DNA of 64,000 nucleotides from Ischnura elegans. Lineage: Eukaryota > Arthropoda > Insecta > Odonata > Coenagrionidae. The DNA lies in contig NC_060246.1 in NCBI RefSeq assembly GCF_921293095.1, forward strand, positions 112,262,941 through 112,326,940, read 5' to 3'. A program made the translations under genes and the position numbers. Shown here piece by piece: positions 36,202-46,276 of this stretch. Within the stretch, counting starts at the first letter, position 1; each line of letters opens with the position of its first letter. Under the pieces are notes generated by a model that had not been told where the DNA came from, did not search any database, and saw only the letters and a list, made by a program, of their open reading frames with translations.

Positions 36202-36989
36202 GTTTCCTCAACCCTTTCGCAGTTGAGTTGACGACGTCACGCGCTCTTGTTTCTTCTCTAACATATCCGCCTGTTTCAGTTATCTCCTAGAATCAGCCGT
36301 ACGGGGTTCGGTGTTTACATTGTTGAGAGCTCCCTGAAGGATGTCATGAACTGGAAGTCTGATGATGTCACCAACTCTTGAAAAGCGGGCAGAAACTCAC
36401 GGTTTTTTTATTAATTTGTGGAATGTGTGTCTGAATAAGGATTATTTATCGTCGTAGCTTCTTCTTATGTTTCCTTCCGTCGTCCGAATTCTAGCAGTGA
36501 ATTGCTATTTCAGGTCTGAGTTATCGACCCCATTTTGTAATAATTTCCTTTGCACATTGAATACAGGTGTCTTGAATTCAAGGCAACATTTCCGAATTTT
36601 TCTTAGCCAACCATCTCCCTCAGTATTCGTTGGTAGATTGTACGTACTGCACCTCAGCAGAATGAATGGAGAGTTTTGGTGGCAAATTTTTACTGATATC
36701 ATCTATTTGATGCTTCTTTCATCACAAAAATTTTGGCTTGCCTAGTGGATTGCTTTGATACAAATTTTCAGTCATACAAATTTATAAAAGAATACAAAAT
36801 TCAGCGTTGAATGTGTTGAAGGGGACAGTGACCCGTATCGAAATTTGTTTTTATGATAAACGTTTTTTTGTTAAACTGTAGTAAAAACTAGTGTTCCCTT
36901 TTATTCATCCTTAAAATCGTATTAATCAATGGTAGGTTTTTAATCACAAGCCTTGCTACTGGAAAGGAGCGGTTCTTGTTCCATCGTTG

Positions 36990-37330
36990 AAGCTGTTGTC
37001 TCGACTCCCAACTGTTTTGCGCTCACAGTCTAGGATGGAGGAAGCGGTGGGAGGGGAATCGCTTATCCTCCCCTCCTTTCCCCATTCCACTCGCCATCGC
37101 ATGACTCACCGGCAACTTTCCATCCGCCTCCTTCCGACGCAGACGGCCAGGAAGTGGAAGGAAAGGGGGGAGGAAGGCCGCTGTCTTCTCTCCCGACCGG
37201 CGCCCGTCCCTCCTCCCGTCGGCATTGCCCTGCACCAGGCACGAGCAGTTCCCAATCCCACTCTGTTCCCCCCGTTCACCCTAGTGTGTACACTCGGAAC
37301 TCGCCCACGCGTAAGGGGTCACGTTTAGGG
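36990..37330. other. GC-rich islet
   Basis: A CpG- and C-rich block with overlapping open frames on both strands (up to 113 codons) and no recognisable domain. It ends about 60 bp before MITE copy 3. Confidence 0.2.
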
Positions 37331-37393
37331 ATCATTTTAAATTCATTTAAAATTGTCGGTTGTTATTGAGTTTGAGAAATGAAGAGAATAATA

Positions 37394-38146
37394 GGGTGGT
37401 TTCCTATTATTTTTTTATTGCCGAAATCGAAAGATTATTTATATATTTATTTATTTCCATTACCCCATAAACAGCACATTTACGGCCTTTACAATGGGGA
37501 ATTAACAATTAACAATGAAGGACATTCACATTACTCCTGGAGTACGTATTTAACTCTTTTAGATTTGTAAATGACGATATCTATTTTTCGCGATTAAATG
37601 AAAAGTTAAAATTTTCAAGCGCGCGAAAACGAGACGAGTAAGTATGAATGCCGGAAAATCTCTCCGTGTGACGTATTTCTGGTTCCCGCTGCCGCCCTGT
37701 GAGGTGACCTTGAGGCGAGTTGAGCGCTGATACGACGCAGGCTGCTAGCGGGTAGCTGAGTACCCTGCTGGCTGGTAGCGCTTGTCTTAAATAAGGATTA
37801 TTAATACCTTATCAAATGAAGAAAACTTTCCGACCTTAGCCAGTTTTAATAAGTGATTATTAAGACATGTTTCCCTGAGCTCTGCGCCTCATGCATGCAT
37901 TGGTAACCTCAGACGACGTATAACTCCTATCTCCTCGTGTAGAAACTAGGTCCCTGTGACGTCACGTGGAGTGGCATCGCATGGGCGCCAATCTGGCCCT
38001 TTTCAAATGAGGATAAAAATGGACCATTGCCATTCGTCTAAACCGGTATTTCTAAAACGAAATAATTTGTATATTATGAATACAGTAATGGTGGGTTACG
38101 AATCGCAATCAATGCCTTTCGTTTTCTTTGATGAAGGAAACCACCC
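37394..38146 (+). mobile_element. MITE family A, copy 3, with SINE insertion
   Basis: A 753-bp copy has perfect 12-bp terminal inverted repeats (GGGTGGTTTCCT / AGGAAACCACCC) and flanking TA on both sides. Near its 5' end an insertion of about 90 bp (around 37440-37527) interrupts the GATTATTACTCCTGG block found intact in the other copies. The insert is a 5'-truncated SINE in reverse orientation. The 3' end of this copy abuts another inverted-repeat element starting at about 38149. Confidence 0.88.
37440..37527 (-). mobile_element. Truncated SINE-H inserted in MITE copy 3
   Basis: Read on the - strand this ends with a CTGTTTATGGGGTAATGG motif followed by AAATAAATAAATATATAAA. The same tail (CTG[CT]TTTCGGGGCA...AAATAA) is seen in the SINE-H copies at 32.2 and 45.7 kb. 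The tRNA-like head is missing. The MITE sequence resumes after a short ATT duplication, so insertion happened after the MITE had landed. Confidence 0.6.
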
Positions 38147-38148
38147 TA

Positions 38149-38482
38149 TTCTTGGAGGTCATAGATAGTGCAAAAAAGTTGTTAGCCAACGTTTCAGTGT
38201 ATCATCAGGGCTTCAACCTATCAACCTTCATCAAGGCTTAGTTTTGCACATATTTATTGATAAATATGCGGCAGCCATAAAACAGGTTCTCCTTATTGGC
38301 TACCTAAAGTTACTCTATTATATGTAATCGATTCTATTCTGTACTTTTTTATTTTTGGAGTAATAAAAACAATTTTTTATTTATTTATAAATATGTGCAA
38401 ACTAAGCCCTGATGAGGGTTTTAAATAAACAAGCGTTGGCTAACGACTTTTTTTTCATTATATATGACCTTTACTCCAAGAA
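38149..38482. mobile_element. Long inverted-repeat (foldback) element
   Basis: The left end TTCTTGGAG...GTCATAGATAGTGC and the right end (reverse complement TTCTTGGAGTAAAGGTCATA) match. Similarity continues inward through GTTAGCCAACG, CATCAGGGCTT and TTTGCACATATTTAT on each arm. Arms are about 100 bp, the left one carrying an internal duplication of the CATCA[GA]GGCTT motif; the centre is AT-rich. No open frame is evident. It directly follows the 3' end of MITE copy 3, so one probably inserted at the edge of the other. The class is unknown. Confidence 0.6.
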
Positions 38483-39589
38483 TTATTTGATCATTAATGA
38501 AATGAGGCCAAGATGAGAGGAAAAAGAAATGAAGAGACCATATTATATATCCGTTTGTCACGGTGTTCGCATAACCGGGAATATCTGGAATGTTCAGAGA
38601 ATTTCGGTCTTTCGGAAAGACTTGCGATAATATAACCCTTATTTTTTTTGTGTGCACAATGGTGAAAATGAAAAATAATCTTTAATCTCAGGGTGAAAGA
38701 AAAGAGTAACACGTACTAGAGCCAGCCGCAGAATATTAATGTGAGATGACGGTGACCCAAGCACACGATATACACTGATGTATCTTGAACCTTTTTCAAA
38801 TTCTGATGAAATTTTATAACTGGAATTGTGGATTTTGTAGATTTGAAGACGGAATAAAAATTATTATTATAATTGTTACAATTAGGTGTACACCTGGAAA
38901 AAATCGTTTTTTTATTTGTTTGTTGTATTTTTCCCAGATACGTAAATCCCTCAATGGAAGCCCCTCTTCCATAACGTTTCATTGGAATAATTTTCTGTTA
39001 GCATAGCTTCTTACTTGTCATTCTTCACATATTTACAGCTCAAATTTTAGGACAATTTACACCTATTACCGTGTATCATAGGTCTTCAAATGCTGTTTGT
39101 GGAGAAAAATCTTTCAACAATCCTTAGTGTAATCATGAGGGTTTCCGTTGCAAATCCATTATATTTTTTACGTAATGGAATAAATTGTAAGCGATAAATC
39201 CCTTCCATTTTGTCATTACATCCAATCCATTGGAAAAAAAATTTGTCCCGCTTATTTTTTCGTACAACCCATTAGTTAGAAACTCGTTTTCCAATTTTAT
39301 TTTATTGCGGATTGCGGTAAATTGTTGTTTTGAAAATCACCGGCATCGAGTCCTTCGAAGTTGGTGACGCCACGGACTCGGCCGAAAGGTCTTCGTTTCT
39401 CCGCTACTCCACGGTCTCGTGCCTCTTTCTCGCATGGTTCGTCATTATTTACCATTCTGTGACAGATGCCATATCTCAATGAGAGATCAACCTTGATTAT
39501 TTTTATTCATATTTTTCTCAATTTTCATCCTCTTCCTTCATCCAGACATCATACCGGCGAGCGAAGTGTCAAGGAAATAAAAGTCGGGA

Positions 39590-39596
39590 CTTGAGG
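39590..39596 (+). repeat. Left target-site duplication of THAP element
   Basis: The heptamer CTTGAGG directly precedes the left terminal inverted repeat and recurs directly after the right one at 42909-42915. Confidence 0.7.
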
Positions 39597-40287
39597 CGTA
39601 GCCACCGAGAGACAAGGCCTGAGCAACCAGCCGTGACGTCACGACGAGAAGGGTTAGATTATTGCCACTCGTCGTTCGCTTGAACGATCGCAACTGGAGT
39701 GAGCGTAATTCTTTCTAATTAGATAGTCGAATTCCTTCGCATTTAATTTGCTATTTTAAAATATTTACCACAAATATTTCAGGTTTACTTTATTCAGCTC
39801 TTAACGTCCTTATATATTTACGATTGCAAAATAAACCACCGAAAGTAAGCAAACGCAATGCTCGAACTTCTTGTTCAGTAACACATTTTTGCTGCGGGGA
39901 ATTCTTTGAAAAGCAACAGCTCATTAGTTTTCTCCAAATATATGATAAATTATTCCACGAGACGTTAATTAATACGTTTTAAAATCTGATCGGAATGAAG
40001 TAGCTGGCAAAGGCTTTAACCAAAATTCTCAGTATATCACTCCGGTAGCTTTAGACATCTCACTTACTTGACGAGCTCCTCTCCGAAATTGATTATCTGG
40101 ATACCATGGACCTGTCTAAAATAAAGGTCATAGGGGAGTGGAGGTAATGCATAAATAAGGATGTCAACAGTTGCGTATTAACATGTTTATTATTATCATC
40201 AAAACTCGAGTGTAATTGTACACATCACAGAGGACATTCTCAAATGCGGCTGCACACATTTCCCTGGTACTTTTACTTTTAAGCAGA

Positions 40288-40312
40288 AGTTGAGAGAAAG
40301 AGAGAGAGAGAG
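40288..40312 (+). repeat. (GA)n microsatellite
   Basis: GAGAAAGAGAGAGAGAGAGA near the left part of the THAP transposon. Confidence 0.85.
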
Positions 40313-40329
40313 AAGAATTGCACTAAATA

Positions 40330-41052
40330 TCTACATATCTGTGGAACAGTCAGGCTTGTTAACAGATTTCAAGGACAGGTGTTCGCCAATAAAATAATAA
40401 CAGGGATCACTGTCTAGCATGACAGATTTTCAGTAATCAGAGGCAATAACTAAGAAGTCACTGCTATATCTACCAGAAGAGGCAGATCAAAACATTTGGG
40501 AGAAAGTCTCATCTAAGATTCCAACATTATAAGCATTCTTGCGTAAGCTAAACTTCCCTAGTTTTAAAATTGGAACTTTTTCAAAATTAACACTAACATT
40601 GCGTGCCTAGTTTACCACAACAGAGAGCTAAATTCAAGGTATGGGGCTGAGGATAATGTGTTCGGAACAAGTATGCAGTCATGCTTATGAACCACTGTCC
40701 AAACATTTCACAAATCAAGAAACTGAACTTTTCTCCAAGATTCACTAAGCTTGAAATAATATTCTGTCGGTCGTATGTCTCCTTCACCATAATGCTCTCC
40801 TCCACCGCCTCTTCCAATGCAGAAAATTCCTTCACCTTTCTTCGTTTGCCTGGGCTCTCCCGTATGCTTGCCTGGGCTCTCCCGTATGCTTGCCTGGGAA
40901 GACAGGTAGATGGGGTAATAGGGAAGTTAAGATGTCACAGCGTCTCAGTCGTGACCATTTCAATGGTGCGGAAAGTAATCTCGCTGTCCTCTCATCATAC
41001 TTCCCTAATTCACGAATTATGCCATGAGGAGCAAAATTCTCTTCACACACAC
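40330..41052 (-). pseudogene. THAP gene exon 2 remnant
   Basis: The acceptor TTTTACAG ends at 41053. A reading frame then gives VCEENFAPHGIIRELGKYDE and SAPLKWSRLR, matching the second half of a THAP finger (VCxxHF, then the LxxPLKxPRLK segment), with His replaced by Asn. Two extra bases of a GT run at the acceptor shift this frame from the splice site. After the PHLPVFPGK region a 22-bp tandem repeat adds 44 bp and breaks the frame. It resumes as a region with FSALEEAVEESIMVKETYD, and a further shift leads to VSVNFEKVPILKLGKFSL and later stops. The combined gene would be a few hundred residues, with an unrecognised C-terminal part and no visible transposase core. Confidence 0.65.
40848..40898 (+). 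repeat. 22-bp tandem repeat, 2.3 copies
   Basis: The unit begins GCCTGGGCTCTCCCGTATGC and repeats at 40848 and 40870 with no mismatch, followed by a partial GCCTGGG. It lies inside exon 2 of the THAP pseudogene. The two extra units add 44 bp, which is not a multiple of three, and the frames before and after become continuous if they are ignored. Confidence 0.9.
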
Positions 41053-41340
41053 CTGTAAAAGTAATGCAATTCACTATTTAGGTCTCAGTACAACAATCAA
41101 ATTAAATATTTTACATATTTACGCTCATATAAAAAGTAATGCCTTACTTCCCATTACATGATATTTTGAATGACTATTAATTTATTTTAAAGCATTTTCA
41201 ATTTTTTAGACTAGGTACTCTATTTTTCTATTCTACCCCTCATGCCTTTAAATTTTAACCTTGAGAAAACTGAGGCGTGTATAGGGACGTCCACCAATGA
41301 CTACAATATATATTACGGAGGCTTCCGCGGTGAGTTATTT

Positions 41341-41546
41341 GGTGATTGGTTTTCGGGTTCATTCAGCATTGACTCATATTTTGCGGACGACAGTTTCGGG
41401 CGCGTTCCAGCTCCCGTCTTCGGGTACAAATGATAATCAATGATAATGTCCAATCATTTGGAACCGAAGACGGGAGCTGGAACGCGCCCGAAACTGCCGT
41501 CCTCAAAATATGAGACCGCGCGGAATGAACCCGAAAAACAATCACC
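41341..41546. repeat. 206-bp foldback with 94-bp arms
   Basis: The left arm 41341-41434 and right arm 41453-41546 are inverted complements at about 84 of 94 positions, including a perfect 33-bp block starting CAGTTTCGGGCGCGTTCC. The loop is 18 bp. It sits in the intron of the THAP gene within the larger transposon. I see no clear target duplication. It could be a nearly loop-free MITE or a local inverted duplication, and its transcript would form a long near-perfect hairpin. Confidence 0.88.
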
Positions 41547-42491
41547 GACAACAATATTTGTTTAACTATGAATAATCGAGAATTATGGCTTACAGGAATT
41601 AATAAGAATTGATTCACCAAATAGGAGTCATGAATAAATAAAATTTGACGAATTGCCCAAATTTTTAACTAGAAAGCAATAACTTTTCTCTCGCTGCGAT
41701 CAATACAATTAGCCTTCCAATAAAAAAAGCTATTAATAAATGCTACTCTAGCCGATTGGATTTTTTATATTTGTTTAAATGATACCACGGCCGTGCTTCT
41801 GTTATTTATAATTAATTAAGTAAGTACTTGAATATTTGGCCAGGAAGACTAAATTTACACTCTTTGACTCCACCAAACAATAAAATTAAAATAATTTACA
41901 CACTTCCAAGTACAGGAAATCGTGGACTGCTGTCAATTAAATTAAAAGAAATTCTAATTTTTTAAAGTAGTAAGTGAATGCCGCTATTCAACTCCTCATC
42001 TCTTTACTTATAACCCTCAAGATTAATTGTAAATATTTATATTGAATCATGAAAATATTTCATTCACATCAAACGGTGACATAAAAACAAAGATCTTTTA
42101 TGCACTGGAGTAATTTCACTGTGCTACCTTTACTTATTACCATATTAAGATCCTTTCAGTAATTGCTTAAAGCAATATCAATCTGAATTAAATGATATAC
42201 TTCGATCCACCGAATGGGATTCATAACTAAATTAAAAATGCCGAATTACCTATTTAACAATGAATAACTTTTCCACCACTGCAATCATTACCAAAAGACT
42301 TCCAATAACTAAGGCAGGAACGTTTAATAAATGTTTAATCACTCAGGAGATTTTAAAAGTATCCATCGATTCATGCCCTTCAAATTTAAACTCGGCAATT
42401 TCATCGAAATAATAAGTAGGCATCTTTAACAAAACCAAAAATTCTTTTGAACACACTTTCATCAATACCTCTTTAATTATACGATACGTAC

Positions 42492-42680
42492 CTTATTGTT
42501 CTTTGTTGGCTCAAGTTCTTCTCTCATAATGGCACGAATGGATTTTTCTCAAACTTCTGGATCGCTCGGGAAATTGAAAACAGACACCTTGGGCCCCGTC
42601 TTGTAATTTCCTCGGCAGTCAGAAACACTGCGGTAGTTAGGCTAATTGCACAACTTTTTACACTTTAGTAGAACTTCAGT
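42492..42680 (-). pseudogene. THAP-domain exon 1 remnant (N-terminal half)
   Basis: On the - strand one frame contains the string SDCRGNYKTGPKVSVFNFP, then SDPEV-stop-EKSIRAIMR and EPTKNNK. This is the conserved core of a THAP zinc finger: the region between the first cysteine pair and the AVPTKNS-like segment, including the FP and W/I-RAI positions. Two in-frame stops (a TAG where an SVP-type residue is expected and a TGA after DPEV) and the lack of a convincing start show decay. The exon ends at AAG|GTACGT, a good donor, exactly where many arthropod THAP genes are split before the Cys-x2-His half. The product would be a DNA-binding protein. Confidence 0.72.
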
Positions 42681-42908
42681 AACATCCACTGCTACCGTAG
42701 AACGAACCACTGCTAAAAACCTCTTTAAATTCTTCAAATTATAGTTTTATTTTCACGTCTCACTCATTCAAACGACTTCTGTTTATCTCTTCGACAATGC
42801 TACTATCCTTCCATCAACAACTCCCTAACAACATTTGTAACCCCACTCGTCCTGACGTCACCGACCTTCTCTGCTCGCTTGCGTAGGCCTTGTCTCTCGG
42901 TGGCTACG

Positions 42909-42915
42909 CTTGAGG
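42909..42915 (+). repeat. Right target-site duplication of THAP element
   Basis: The heptamer CTTGAGG follows the right terminal inverted repeat and matches the left flank exactly. The next base differs (T here, C on the left), which leaves the duplication at 7 bp unless an 8th position has mutated. Confidence 0.7.
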
Positions 42916-42964
42916 TCAGGGAAATTGATTCTGTTTGGGGAAAATTTCAGAGGCGCAGCTTAGA

Positions 42965-43080
42965 GGATGACAATGGTAGTTGAACATTGTTGTGTACGAT
43001 CATTGTTTGCTTTGAGAGAAGGATGTAAAGGCGAGGCCATTTTTGCAAAATTTTGCTATCCTGAATGTTTGCAATTGTAG
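42965..43080 (+). other. Possible THAP-like N-terminal scrap outside the TIR
   Basis: A + frame reads MVVEHCCVRSLFALREGCKG, EAIFAKFCYPECLQL-stop, followed by AGGTGCG. The CC start, GCKG and F-KF-YPE order faintly recall a THAP N-terminus. It lies just outside the right end of the THAP element on the opposite strand. Confidence 0.15.
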
Positions 43081-43473
43081 GTGCGAAAATAATTTTATTA
43101 TTTGATCAGATTGATGCAATACTGGCAAGCATAGGATGTTTTGTGTTTTTTTTTTTGGGATGATTTGTTTGATTTTCAATAATCTCCTAGCTTTAAGCGA
43201 AAAATACTTAGTAAGATTTTATATTTTTGTTTTTTTTCTTCTGGAAACTGCGACTATTATACGAGGGAGGTGTTTTTTTCGACCTCCGATAGCCCAGCAA
43301 AAACACCATGCAGGCGGGTACTGCGCGGATAGGGCAATTGCGCGTCCTCCAAACCACACGCTCAAGTCATTTCTGATCATAAGTTTATAGTTTAAGGTCA
43401 GTGGCAATCTCATTAACTACACCGCCTCAATTGAATCTCCCGCCTAGTGTGACATCGGATAGACAGCCATAAA

Positions 43474-43521
43474 ACTTGCCGAATGGCTTCAACATGTCAA
43501 TGTTGAAGCCATTCGGCAAGT
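43474..43521. repeat. Perfect 22-bp hairpin, 4-nt loop
   Basis: ACTTGCCGAATGGCTTCAAC-AT (43474-43495) and its exact reverse complement (43500-43521) flank the loop GTCA. The perfection contrasts with the surrounding decayed DNA and suggests a recent origin or conservation. Confidence 0.95.
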
Positions 43522-45667
43522 ACTGCTCAGTGGTAAGTACTGCACCATTTCGCTAACCTCAGGAAACTCTAGCGACACAACACCACGTTACCATTGTCTT
43601 GCAACTCAATTTCAACTCACTTTCCGATTAGCTATCCAGCTGAAATTCTCAGGATTACTCAGAAGTAGATGACAATGCAATAATTTCATAATGAAAGAAA
43701 CTGTATTTGAATTTATATTTAGAATTAAAAATATAAATATGGGAATTAGTTCAATAAATAACCATGAAAACCATTAAAAATTCATTAAAGGAAGACGAAT
43801 TATAGAAAATCACAATTTTTTTGTATCAAAGTTTATTAAAAAACTGATTGATTTAAGTAGTTTCAGTTCGGTAGTAAAACGTTATTTTGTAATGATTTAA
43901 TTTTACATTGTTGTATTATCTCATGCTAGATTATTTTTGATAATGGGTAGCCTTCGTTTCCATGGTGCTGTCTTCACCTTGTTCTAGTATCGTATCTGCG
44001 TTTCTTCGGGATGGCGGAATGTCGGTCATGAGTGGTAAGAGGCGGGTTATTTGATACCCTCGATTCCTACTCACTTACGCAGCCTTGAATTCGTTTCTCT
44101 TATGAATCGATGAATGTCCTTGTTCCCTTCGCTTTCAGTCTTGGTTTCAGTGTTGTCTCGCGTTCGCATGTGTATGTTGGATATTGTCGTTGTTAGAAAA
44201 CTATGTTTGCCGTCGGAGCATCACCAAGTAACTCGCTGAGAGTTGTCTGGAACGGACCGTGAAATGGGACTTTTAAAGTTACTAATGTGTCTATTCACCT
44301 TAATAACTTTATGATGGGAACTCTTAACTCAGAACGATGGAATGCTGATCACTTTGCTCCACGTACGGGAGCAGGTGAAGGCAGCATCAAGTGCGTCTGT
44401 GCTCTCTAAGCATGGCCGACTCCATAGAAATATTTAAACTGGGAAAATTCGATAAATTCGATTTTTAGGACAGTATATTTTGGGATGCAATATCGGAAGT
44501 ATGAGATCCATGTAATTTATCTTCCAAGTCGCTATGTCATTTTGAAATCCGAACGAATATCGATCTCTTATTTGAAAATTATAATGCTCATTATCGATAG
44601 AACGCGTTCGATATCTTGCGGATCTTATTTGTGAATAGAGAAACCTCTCCTGCGCACTTGACGCGATGCTGATAAACCGAAACATCGTTTTTGCTTTAAC
44701 GCGAAGCGATGCTGGACAATGATACCGCTTTCTCGCTTTTTTCTTGCGACGACGGCGGAGTTTAAAAATGTAAGAGAGTAAGCCTGGTGATCGCTTTATG
44801 TCCGGGTGATGTGGGGGTGGTGATGGGGTTGGGTTGACGTGTTCGCAGGCAAGCAGGCGTTCCGCCCGAAATAATTCGCTGCTTTTGAGAGAGCCCCGTT
44901 CTCTCGAGGTTTCTCCTTTCGCCCAGTCTGCGAAAGCGTGATGAAAGTATTTTTTTCTGACGTGAGCGGGCAAAAGACCGCCTCTGGTTTCTTCAGTGTA
45001 GCCCTCTTAAGCTTTTATCCCTCGCCTATTAGCGAGAGCGTACTCATTGTGTTCAGTTTTCGTATTTCTCCACTAGTTGTCGCTACCGACCTTTCGAGAT
45101 TGGATTCCTACCATCTGCATTGTTTTCAAGCATTTATGTTGTTTACTTAATAGCTCTGATCTGATTTTTTGACAATCAAGTTCGTGAACTTTTAAGGAAT
45201 GACCTAGGTAATGTTTTCAGCACTTATGTTAATCTAAATAATAATTTGTTTTGTCCGAAAATGGGAATAAAACCTAGAGATAGATCCACGATATCGTTGA
45301 TACCTAATGCCGAAATATTAAAAAGGCGTTGTAATGCGCACATTTTCGACTATGATAGTATTTAATTGCAATATTAATTAACTTTTAATTGTTTTTCCGT
45401 GGATTGTTAGGCAGGAAATAATGTCTGTGAGGTATGAATGAACATGAGACGAAGAATCGTTCCAATGCACTTTTTACGCGGCTGCCCCAGCCGGACACTG
45501 GATGTAAATTTAAATGGTTTTTGACTAGCCGCCACTCGCAATGCTGGAAATATCTTGGAGGCCCTCTTTACATTGTGCTTTTACGCTCACCTTGAGCCGG
45601 AGTGTAGGAATGGCCAGCCGATGATCGTATGATAAATTTTTAAAGAATGATAGTGGTCGTTCTTTAG
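43522..45667. other. No gene recognised
   Basis: Includes the longest open frame in the window on - (44434-44973, 179 codons), with a basic RRRRKKKARKR stretch but no domain, splice signals or codon bias. I treat it as probably fortuitous. Confidence 0.4.
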
Positions 45668-45852
45668 TTATTTTTATTTATCTAAAATGCCCCGAAAGCA
45701 GCGCATTTAACAGTTTTTGCAGCGGGGAATGTAACAAACAACAACATAGTCTGATCATAAACACCCTTATCCTGCATCAGAATAACCTTCCCAGGTGGAA
45801 CCCGAGACCTTCGATTTGGTATTCGAGGACTTGACCCCGCCACCAATGAGAT
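45668..45852 (-). mobile_element. SINE-H copy
   Basis: The - strand reads GGTGGCGGGGTCAAGTCCTC, TCGGGTTCCACCTGGG (box B-like), then a body ending AAATGCGCTGCTTTCGGGGC, ATTTTAGATAAATAAAAATAA. The tail is the one seen at 32.2 and 37.4 kb. Confidence 0.6.
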
Positions 45853-46032
45853 CTGATAATTGTCGAATTCTCCCCATGCGTATAAGATTGAAACTCGCAG
45901 AAGAGTTATTAATTCGAAAATTTTTTCTCAGTTAGAGTAATATATCCTTGTGAATATGTTTCACTGCACTGCAGTATCATCAGCACTGAAAACATAGTTA
46001 CCGTTGGTAGGGATTTTTTTGTGTTATCCGTT

Positions 46033-46276
46033 GGAGGTCAAGGAGCAGGGAATGGAAGGGTTGAACACGGTTAATAGTAATGCGTGTGTTAATTTAAACA
46101 GCCGAAATAATATATATATTTTTTAAATATCCGTTAGTACCACCATCTTAGGAGGTCAAGGAGCAGGGAATGGAAGGGTAGAACACAGTTATTAGTAATG
46201 CGTGTATTAATATAAACAGCCGAAATTTATTTATATTTTTATTTAAATTTATATTTTTTGTAAAATATCCGTTAGT
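46033..46276 (+). repeat. Tandem duplication, unit about 120 bp
   Basis: The unit from GGAGGTCAAGGAGCAGGGAA through AGTAATGCGTGT, AAACAGCCGAAAT and AAATATCCGTTAGT occurs at 46033-46150 and 46151-46276. Most differences are in the AT-rich part, which is longer in unit 2. Confidence 0.9.

Larger units (their letters stand above)
34161..36989. other. No gene recognised
   Basis: Contains the hAT family D scrap (35.05 kb) and the 36.17-kb hairpin. Open frames up to 93 codons lack motifs. Confidence 0.5.
39597..42908 (-). mobile_element. 3.3-kb TIR transposon carrying a THAP-domain gene
   Basis: The ends share a perfect 24-bp inverted repeat (39597-39620 and 42885-42908; outermost bases CGTAGCCACC). 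A second complementary block, containing GTGACGTCA and GACGAG, follows on each side after a short gap. The direct repeat CTTGAGG lies immediately outside both ends (39590-39596, 42909-42915) and reads as a target-site duplication of 7 bp, or 8 with one mismatch. The interior holds a decayed two-exon THAP gene on the - strand, a 206-bp foldback and a 22-bp tandem repeat. THAP domains are characteristic of P-type transposases, and P elements make 8-bp duplications, so a P-like assignment is the best fit. However, no catalytic domain is visible, and the element may be non-autonomous. Confidence 0.75.

Noticed and set aside
39597..42908. Transib assignment from a 5-bp TTGAG duplication
   Set aside because: The direct repeat is 7 bp when the ends are set at CGTAGCC, the ends lack CACAGTG-type bases, and the internal gene is THAP-type.
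44434..44973. 179-codon - strand open frame as a gene
   Set aside because: No domain, no splice or codon-bias support, unremarkable composition; the longest frames in 64 kb can arise by chance.
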